A stretch of 9,751 nt of DNA from Alphaproteobacteria bacterium (GTDB taxonomy: Bacteria; Pseudomonadota; Alphaproteobacteria; UBA8366; Aestuariispiraceae), in contig SPJV01000173.1 of assembly GCA_006844765.1 (NCBI GenBank), forward strand, positions 1-9,751, read 5' to 3'. Of this stretch, positions 5,091-9,751 are shown piece after piece; the stretch's first letter is position 1, and each line of letters opens with the position of its first letter. The position numbers and the translations under genes are program-made. A model generated the notes under the pieces. The model was not told where the DNA came from, searched no databases, and worked only from the letters and a program-made list of their open reading frames with translations.

Positions 5091-6997
5091 AACCCGAACA
5101 TATGGTCCAGGCTGAAGCTCGTGTCTCCATGGCGGAGGCCGTGATAGCCGAAGAGCCTGCAGCTGGTGTCGCGGATCAGGATATAGCCATCATCGCCGAC
5201 CTCCGCGCACTCTGCGGCTGAGAAGGTTGTGCGATGGGTGAAGAAGTGGGAGCCGCCGCATGGAATAGCCACCTTGCGCTCGGCAACCGCTTCGCCGGCG
5301 GCATTCGTCAGGACCAGCGTTGTATCTGATGTCTCGTGCCACGTGGTCGATGACGCATAGATCAACTGGCAGAAGCTATCCCGTGGGGCCACACCGAGCC
5401 TGAGGAACAAGCGTGTGGAGAGCCCCGGTGCGCGACCGGCATAGCTCTGCGGTTCATTCTTATAGGTCAGGATGTGATTGAACATATGGGCGCCGAAACT
5501 GGTCTCCGCCGCATGGCCGGATGAGCGGTCCGAGTAGCGGAATAGACTGTGCAACCATCCATCGGCCTCTCCCCCTTCGGAGAAATCATAGACGATCTCA
5601 ACATGGCCATGACTGTCGGGATCAAGGCCGCTTGCCGCCGCCAGAGCGCCCATATCCAATAGCTCGGAGTGGTCTCGCTTCAGGCAGCCAAAGCTGTGGC
5701 GTGCAATCTCCTGCCCTGCGGCATCGACCAAGATGGCGGCCATGGGCATGGTGTCCTGACAGGTGGCCATCGGTGTCGGTAAGGCGAGGCTTTCAAACCG
5801 GCCCGGCGGCAGGATCGGTGCCGGCAGAATGAAACCCTTGCCCATCAGGTTGGATAGTTCCGGAATCTTCGGATTCGGCTTCAGATCGACCCGCTCGACA
5901 TTCGGGTGACTGATGCGCATTTGACCACCGGATTTTGTGATCTCATAGCGTGGTCGGACGAAGTGCTTTCCGGCCTGAATTTCGATCTGCTCGGGCCAGG
6001 CGAGGTCGGGGAGCAGGTCGGAGATATTCAGGGGATAGGAGCCAAAACCCGGAATCTCCGCATTCATCCAGGTGATATCGTTCCGACCCATGCGGTTCAG
6101 GCCGACTTCTCCCGCCTTGATTGGGCGCGGGTGGGAGTTCTGAACCCAGAGAACGACCTTCTCCCCTTCCGCCGGGGCGGGCAGACCGGCAAACAGATCA
6201 GCCGGCCAGGCATTGGCGTCATGGGTGCAGGACAGCACGGTGTCATCATCGCCATAGGTATCCAGCGCATATTTGACGATGTCATGCCCGGCAGCACCAA
6301 TGATATGCAGGAACAGCTGTCCTTGGAACTCCGGCAGAGAAAAGCGATCCCGCACCTCCATGGAATCGATCACCACGGTTCCATTGGCGGGGCCGAATTT
6401 TTCCTTCCAATCCGCAATCACATCCCCGTTGGCGTCAAACAGGCAGCACCAGACGCTGGTTTCCTTCGCGCCATAGCCACCCCAGTAATTGGCTGTGACG
6501 ATCCGAGTGTGGTGACCATCGCCATCCCGGAAGAAGGCAAAGTTCGTCGCCCAGTTCAGGTTGTTCAGGTACTGGCGCTGATTGGTCTGCATATCCGATG
6601 GGATGCGGATTTCATCCAGCGTTGTCACACTGGCGCCCTCCGGCACCAGATGCGCAATATTGTCTGAAAGCCGATTGGCTTCGAATGCTGCAATAAACAC
6701 AGCCTTCGCACCGGAAGAGACAAGGTCCGTTACCGGTTGGCAGGTCTGGCCAAGGAGTTCTGTACCAACGGCTTCGACGTCTTGGACAAAGATTCCCGCG
6801 ATCTCGAGTTCGGATAAATCATAGATTTCCGCCATCGCGCCGGCCATGCCGAGCGGATCATAAAGCGCGACAGGTCCGGCTTCCCTCAACCGCTTGAGCA
6901 ACGCCTTGGCTGGCTCAACGGCGAGCGGATGGCCGAGGGCCTTGAAGGTGGAGAACCCGCCGATCCGATTGGAGAAGGTTTCAATTTGCAATGCCAT
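5087..6997 (-). CDS. Uncharacterised 636-residue protein, third gene of the ELM1/oxygenase run
   Basis: I do not recognise a characterised family. The N-terminal part (residues about 28-125) has alternating strands and helices: GPVALYDPLGMAGAMAE, then LEIAGIFVQD, then a segment like VTDLVSSGAKAVFIAAF. This pattern resembles the Rossmann-like N-domain of PglD/NeuD-type sugar acyltransferases. From about residue 140 on the protein is rich in Trp, His, Tyr and Gly, looks mainly beta, and contains TRIVTANYWGGYG, LSCTHDANAWPADL, GKHFVRPRYE and a C-terminal SLDHMFGF. No signal peptide or membrane segment is visible, so it is probably cytoplasmic. A clear Shine-Dalgarno (GGAAGAG, complement of 7003-7009) precedes the ATG. 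The gap to the upstream oxygenase gene is 14 bases, so the two are almost certainly co-transcribed. The coding frame itself is secure; the function is unknown. Confidence 0.85.
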   Translation of the reverse strand: MALQIETFSNRIGGFSTFKALGHPLAVEPAKALLKRLREAGPVALYDPLGMAGAMAEIYDLSELEIAGIFVQDVEAVGTELLGQTCQPVTDLVSSGAKAVFIAAFEANRLSDNIAHLVPEGASVTTLDEIRIPSDMQTNQRQYLNNLNWATNFAFFRDGDGHHTRIVTANYWGGYGAKETSVWCCLFDANGDVIADWKEKFGPANGTVVIDSMEVRDRFSLPEFQGQLFLHIIGAAGHDIVKYALDTYGDDDTVLSCTHDANAWPADLFAGLPAPAEGEKVVLWVQNSHPRPIKAGEVGLNRMGRNDITWMNAEIPGFGSYPLNISDLLPDLAWPEQIEIQAGKHFVRPRYEITKSGGQMRISHPNVERVDLKPNPKIPELSNLMGKGFILPAPILPPGRFESLALPTPMATCQDTMPMAAILVDAAGQEIARHSFGCLKRDHSELLDMGALAAASGLDPDSHGHVEIVYDFSEGGEADGWLHSLFRYSDRSSGHAAETSFGAHMFNHILTYKNEPQSYAGRAPGLSTRLFLRLGVAPRDSFCQLIYASSTTWHETSDTTLVLTNAAGEAVAERKVAIPCGGSHFFTHRTTFSAAECAEVGDDGYILIRDTSCRLFGYHGLRHGDTSFSLDHMFGF

Positions 6998-7011
6998 GGC
7001 AGCTCTTCCGG

Positions 7012-7659
7012 TCAGGACGCGAGTTTGAACTTCTTAAGGAAAGCAGAGACTTTATGCCGGATTCGCTCGCGTGTCAGATAGCGATCACTGACGACCCAGT
7101 TGAGCTGAATCGCCCGACGGGGCCCTTCGAAGCTCTTATGGCCATGCCAGGCATCCGGCGTACAGCGGAAGGCCAACATCGTGCCCTTATCCGGTGGGAC
7201 TTCAGCCGCGTAATTGTCTAGGCTTTCCGGGCCATTCAATAGCCGTAAACGACCGCCATCGGCTTCCCATCCGCCATTCATGTAAATCAAGACGGTGACG
7301 AGTTTACCGTCGGAATCCGTGTGAATCTGGCCATCTTTGGGTCGGCATCTTGCCCGGACGGTCACCATCGTCGGGCGGTCTGCCAGGTCGACACCGAACT
7401 TTTCTGCCATCAAGGCGGTCATCTCCGGGCCCTGGATGGCATCAATCATTGCCTCGAAAGCACCGCCATAGGTCAACGAGCCGAGTGGCAGGGATCCGGG
7501 GCGGTCAATCTGCGGGTAATCGCGCTCAATCGCATCCAGCGCCTCCGGCTTCAGGAAGCCCGGAATGATCATATGATCGAACGGCGCTTGCGAGACCGGT
7601 GTGGCCTTCAGTTTTTCTAGGTCGAGGCAGTTTGCTGTCATGAAGCCTTGTATATTCAT
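7012..7659 (-). CDS. 2-oxoglutarate/Fe(II)-dependent oxygenase-like protein
   Basis: A 215-residue protein with the layout of the 2OG-Fe(II) oxygenase (prolyl-4-hydroxylase-like) superfamily. The iron motif HTD is at residues 113-115 (GQIHTDSDGKLVTVLIYMN), and a distal His (172 or 174) and Arg (181 or 182) occur in AWHGHKSFEGPRRAIQLNW, as expected for the third iron ligand and the 2-oxoglutarate anchor. YMNGGWEADGGRLRLL is the usual strand-turn between them. These enzymes hydroxylate proteins or small molecules using O2; the substrate here is unknown. Two starts are possible: ATG at 7659, whose Shine-Dalgarno (AGGG) lies in a hairpin, and ATG at 7641 (residue 7), which has AAGG just upstream. 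It follows the ELM1-family gene after 74 bases and precedes the 636-residue gene by 14. Confidence 0.88.
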   Translation of the reverse strand: MNIQGFMTANCLDLEKLKATPVSQAPFDHMIIPGFLKPEALDAIERDYPQIDRPGSLPLGSLTYGGAFEAMIDAIQGPEMTALMAEKFGVDLADRPTMVTVRARCRPKDGQIHTDSDGKLVTVLIYMNGGWEADGGRLRLLNGPESLDNYAAEVPPDKGTMLAFRCTPDAWHGHKSFEGPRRAIQLNWVVSDRYLTRERIRHKVSAFLKKFKLAS

Positions 7660-7661
7660 CC

Positions 7662-7702
7662 CGCCCTAATCCCGCAAACCCTTGTGCCGGGTTGGGAGGG
7701 CG
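7662..7702 (-). promoter_or_regulatory. Hairpin overlapping the ribosome-binding site of the oxygenase gene
   Basis: Three blocks pair: 7662-7667 with 7697-7702 (6 bp), 7671-7673 with 7694-7696 (3 bp) and 7677-7681 with 7689-7693 (5 bp), around a 7-base loop, with two 3-base bulges on one side. In the - strand transcript the last arm carries the TAGGGCG that would serve the ATG at 7659. No T-run follows on that strand, so it does not look like an intrinsic terminator. It could limit translation from the first start, or shield the end of the ELM1 message. Two ACGAGGT direct repeats (7711-7717, 7725-7731) lie between it and the ELM1 stop. Confidence 0.5.
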
Positions 7703-7733
7703 CAATTACAACGAGGTCTATTCTACGAGGTTT

Positions 7734-8693
7734 CTACAGTCCGAGTATCGATCGGACACGGGCTGCGGCCCGGGCGGTGTCATCCACTTCCGGGACCTGC
7801 CAAGTCTCAAGTTTTCCCTGGAATGGACGTGTCGCACCGGCGTCCCGCATGGCTTTGTGGAAGCGCTCGAACTTCGCGGCTTTTCCATTATGCGGTAGGT
7901 CGAGGATGTGGACTGGCTTGCCGGTGGCAACGGCCTCGCTGACCATATTGACCGAATCGCCCGTTGCTATGACCGCGCCCGCACTGCCCAGAAATCCGAA
8001 ATAAGGGTTCTCCCCCGTCAGATCCCAGACGATCCGCCCTGAGCCGCTAAGGACCTCACGAAGGATCGCAGTGTTTTCGTCACCGGTGCGACGGGAGGGG
8101 GTAACCATCAATCCACCCCCTGTTTCTTTAGCCAGCCGATCCAGCGCTTCCGCGATTGCATGTGTTTCCGGCTTGCCGAGCTGGTAGATGCCATTGTTGC
8201 CGCCGATCAGTACCGCAATCCTGGGATGCGGGATGGCGCTCAGGCGATCTGCCCAGATACCCGCTTCCTCGTCCAACCGCGCCCGCGTGACCCGATGGAC
8301 CGAGCCGGCTGTCACTTCGACATTGGGGCCGGAAAGGCGGTCATGGGCTGCGGCGACAACAAGGTCAAAGCGGCTGGGGCGGGTGCGGGGGTGTTGGATA
8401 TGCACGGCTGTTGTGCGCCCACCGGAGCGCCGTTTGACCTCCAAAGCCGGGCCGACACCATGTCGCCCGCAAGAGATCGTCAATCGGGGCCAGGGTGGTG
8501 TCAGACTGTCACTTCTGGGGCTCAACCCCATCACGCCGGGTGGCCACAGCGAGGCCGGCAGGAAACGCCAGGGAAAGCCGCCACGCAGGGTCTTTTCGAC
8601 AATGGGCAGCCCAACCGCCTCGGCAAGGCCGCGCGCCTGCGCAACCATGCCCATTTTCCCGTCGGTCAGTATCCAACATACATCTTCGATCAT
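7734..8693 (-). CDS. ELM1/DUF1022 family protein
   Basis: A 319-residue protein of normal length for the bacterial branch of the family named after plant ELM1 (mitochondrial fission). Landmarks: CWILTDGKMGMVAQARGLAE at residues 6-25, LIGGNNGIY at 162-170, TPSRRTGDEN at 198-207, and NPYFGFLGSAGAVIATGDSV at 229-248 followed by NMVSEA and TGKPVHIL. The conserved GG, SRRT and DSVNMVSEA blocks fit a GT-B-like, nucleotide-sugar-binding fold, but the enzymatic activity of bacterial members is not established to my knowledge. It is the promoter-proximal gene of the - strand run with the oxygenase and the 636-residue protein, and is divergent from the Lrp-type regulator. The Shine-Dalgarno before the ATG is poor. 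No signal peptide is seen. Confidence 0.9.
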   Translation of the reverse strand: MIEDVCWILTDGKMGMVAQARGLAEAVGLPIVEKTLRGGFPWRFLPASLWPPGVMGLSPRSDSLTPPWPRLTISCGRHGVGPALEVKRRSGGRTTAVHIQHPRTRPSRFDLVVAAAHDRLSGPNVEVTAGSVHRVTRARLDEEAGIWADRLSAIPHPRIAVLIGGNNGIYQLGKPETHAIAEALDRLAKETGGGLMVTPSRRTGDENTAILREVLSGSGRIVWDLTGENPYFGFLGSAGAVIATGDSVNMVSEAVATGKPVHILDLPHNGKAAKFERFHKAMRDAGATRPFQGKLETWQVPEVDDTARAAARVRSILGL

Positions 8694-8741
8694 GGAGCGA
8701 TGGAGTAGTGTGCTCTGCGGGCTCTCGCAAGGCTAATATCG

Positions 8742-8796
8742 TTGCGTAAGCGAGCTTCAATGCGTAAGAATGCATCGCCGTCCAGCAGTATTCTTA
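8742..8796. promoter_or_regulatory. Divergent control region with repeated motifs before the Lrp-type gene
   Basis: The 131-base gap between the two divergent genes holds TGCGTAAG twice (8743-8750 and 8761-8768, 18 bases apart) and a 7-bp inverted repeat TAAGAAT (8765-8771) / ATTCTTA (8790-8796). A possible + strand promoter is TTGCGT (8742-8747), 17 bases, TAAGAA (8765-8770). Lrp/AsnC proteins commonly autoregulate through sites like these, and the same region could control the ELM1 run. Assignment to the regulator is inferred from position. Confidence 0.4.
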
Positions 8797-8807
8797 TTCG
8801 ACGCGGC

Positions 8808-8814
8808 AAAGGAG
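8808..8814 (+). promoter_or_regulatory. Ribosome-binding site of the Lrp-type regulator
   Basis: AAAGGAG lies 10 bases before the ATG at 8825, a strong Shine-Dalgarno that fixes this start. Confidence 0.75.
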
Positions 8815-8824
8815 AACGATTTCA

Positions 8825-9313
8825 ATGCGGCGCGAACGTCTCGACAAAATTGACCGGAAAATTCTGCGCGATTTGCAGGATGATGGCAGGATCACGAATG
8901 TCGAGCTGGCGAAACGGGCCGGCATATCTGCGCCACCCTGCCTGCGCCGGGTTCGTGCCTTGGAAGAAGACGGCTTTATCCGTGGATATCATGCCGACAT
9001 AGAAGGGGAGATGCTGGGGTTCGGTGTCACTGTCTTTGCCTTTGTCGGCTTGGTGAGCCAGGCGGAAGCCGATCTGGTGCAATTTGAGAAACAAGTGATG
9101 GGCTGGCCCTTGGTCCGGGAATGCCACATGTTGCAGGGAGAAACCGATTTCCTGCTGAAGATCGTGGCGCGGGACCTGGACAGCTATAACCAATTCCTGA
9201 CCAGTGATCTGACGGCGGCGGCGAATGTCGCGAATGTGCGCTCAGCGATCAATATCCGGACATCCAAGCGTGACGTGGGTGTCCCGATTGACCCCGATAT
9301 CAACTACGCCTGA
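8825..9313 (+). CDS. Lrp/AsnC family transcriptional regulator
   Basis: A 162-residue protein of typical length. The N-terminal winged helix-turn-helix (residues 5-60) starts LDKIDRKILRDLQDDGRITN, then VELAKRAGISAPPCLRRVRALEEDGFIRGYHADI, a textbook Lrp sequence. The C-terminal RAM/AsnC domain (residues about 65-150) has VTVFAFVGL, VRECHMLQGETDFLLKIVA and NVRSAINIRT, the ligand-binding and oligomerising part that usually senses an amino acid. The specific effector cannot be read from the sequence. It is divergent from the ELM1 run, which makes that run and itself the first candidates for control. It ends 18 bases from the convergent methyltransferase gene. Confidence 0.95.
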   Translation: MRRERLDKIDRKILRDLQDDGRITNVELAKRAGISAPPCLRRVRALEEDGFIRGYHADIEGEMLGFGVTVFAFVGLVSQAEADLVQFEKQVMGWPLVRECHMLQGETDFLLKIVARDLDSYNQFLTSDLTAAANVANVRSAINIRTSKRDVGVPIDPDINYA

Positions 9314-9331
9314 TTGCTTCTTCAGAGGTTT

Positions 9332-9751
9332 CTAAGATTCTCGCACAGCTGCGATATGCTGGCGCATGGCAGGCGCCGGGTCTGTTTCCAACCCGTGACC
9401 ATAGGCTCTGACCATCAGGCGTCCCTTGACCGCCTGAAGCAATTCATCCGGCTTCAGCAAGAAATCCGGGTTGCTCGGCTTCCCGTAGGCTTCATTCCCG
9501 ACAGCGAATGTCTCGTAGATCAGGCAACCGCCTTTTCCGACAGAAGCGATGACCTTAGGAAGGATTGGGCGCCAAAGGTAGTTTGTGACAACCACACATC
9601 CAAAGCGCCTGCGCGGCAGTGGCCAAGGCGAGCCATCTTCAAGATCAGCATCAATCAGTGTCGCCTTTGGCATTCCGCTCAGGTCGTCGACCCCTTGCAG
9701 GTTTTTGTCAACGAAGGTGACGGGGTGCCCGCGCTTCAGAAAGAAGCGACC
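9332..9751 (-). CDS. Class I SAM-dependent methyltransferase (N-terminus beyond the window)
   Basis: The frame is open from the right edge to the TAG at 9332-9334, giving 139 visible residues; the ATG at 9673 is internal, since the frame continues upstream with GRFFLKRGHPVTFVDKN. That stretch is the helix after motif I plus the acidic motif II strand (VDKN) that binds the ribose of SAM. Further on come DADLEDGSPWPL, VVTNYLWRPILPKVIASVGK, GGCLIYETFAVGNEAYGKPS and NPDFLLKPDEL, which match a small TehB-like methyltransferase group common in proteobacteria. The glycine-rich motif I itself lies outside the window. The substrate is unknown. The gene is convergent with the Lrp-type regulator. Confidence 0.85.
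   Translation of the reverse strand, partial: GRFFLKRGHPVTFVDKNLQGVDDLSGMPKATLIDADLEDGSPWPLPRRRFGCVVVTNYLWRPILPKVIASVGKGGCLIYETFAVGNEAYGKPSNPDFLLKPDELLQAVKGRLMVRAYGHGLETDPAPAMRQHIAAVRES

Noticed and set aside
5906..6667. A 253-codon open frame on the + strand
   Set aside because: Lies entirely antisense to the 636-residue gene, which has a good Shine-Dalgarno and protein-like composition; typical of GC-rich shadow frames.
4422..8693. A cell-division cluster linking FzlA and the ELM1 homologue
   Set aside because: ELM1 is named for a plant mitochondrial role; the bacterial members have no shown division function, and the two genes are on opposite strands in separate transcripts.
8160..8736. 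Two open frames of 182 codons on the + strand
   Set aside because: Antisense to the ELM1-family gene and mutually overlapping in different frames.
9673..9675. ATG near 9673 as the start of the methyltransferase
   Set aside because: The frame remains open upstream to the window edge and encodes conserved methyltransferase sequence there, so the true start is outside.

Overview
The window reads as a 9.75 kb chromosomal piece of an alphaproteobacterium, most likely a Rhodospirillales-like lineage. The evidence is a good match to FzlA (an alphaproteobacterial FtsZ-binding GST-fold protein), an alphaproteobacterial-type RecX, a bacterial ELM1/DUF1022 protein, and a yidD gene coupled to what looks like the end of a NifU-like gene. 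I cannot name a genus. Most genes are GC-rich; the hypothetical gene at 504-1340 is visibly AT-richer.

Left part (1-2485, all + strand): the last codons of a probable Fe-S scaffold gene overlap yidD, whose product carries an unusual lysine/proline-rich N-terminal extension. Then comes a tightly coupled two-gene cassette (ATGA overlap): an unrecognised 278-residue protein, followed by a 382-residue protein in which five 22-residue leucine-rich repeats are sandwiched between two pentapeptide-repeat blocks. The DNA of the LRR block is five 66-bp units, some nearly identical. This cassette is the best candidate for an accessory, undescribed system.

Middle part (2519-5090): a BKACE/DUF849 beta-keto acid cleavage enzyme on the - strand diverges from recX across a 340-base intergenic region. 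That region holds a strong hairpin, an inverted repeat near the BKACE gene and a perfect CRP-consensus palindrome upstream of recX. recX is followed by fzlA, which has a good sigma70-type promoter so close to its ATG that the message may be leaderless.

Right part (5087-9751): a - strand run of three genes is probably one transcript: an ELM1-family (DUF1022) protein, a 2-oxoglutarate/Fe(II) oxygenase-like protein, and a 636-residue protein of unrecognised family. The last two are separated by only 14 bases. A strong hairpin overlaps the likely ribosome-binding site of the oxygenase. Divergent from this run is an Lrp/AsnC regulator with repeated motifs in front of it. The window ends inside a convergent SAM-dependent methyltransferase gene.

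There are no rRNA, tRNA, IS elements, CRISPR arrays or phage genes that I can see. The functional links are mostly local: translational coupling inside the two-gene cassette and inside the ELM1/oxygenase/636-residue run. The other genes are housekeeping or metabolic neighbours without an obvious shared pathway.
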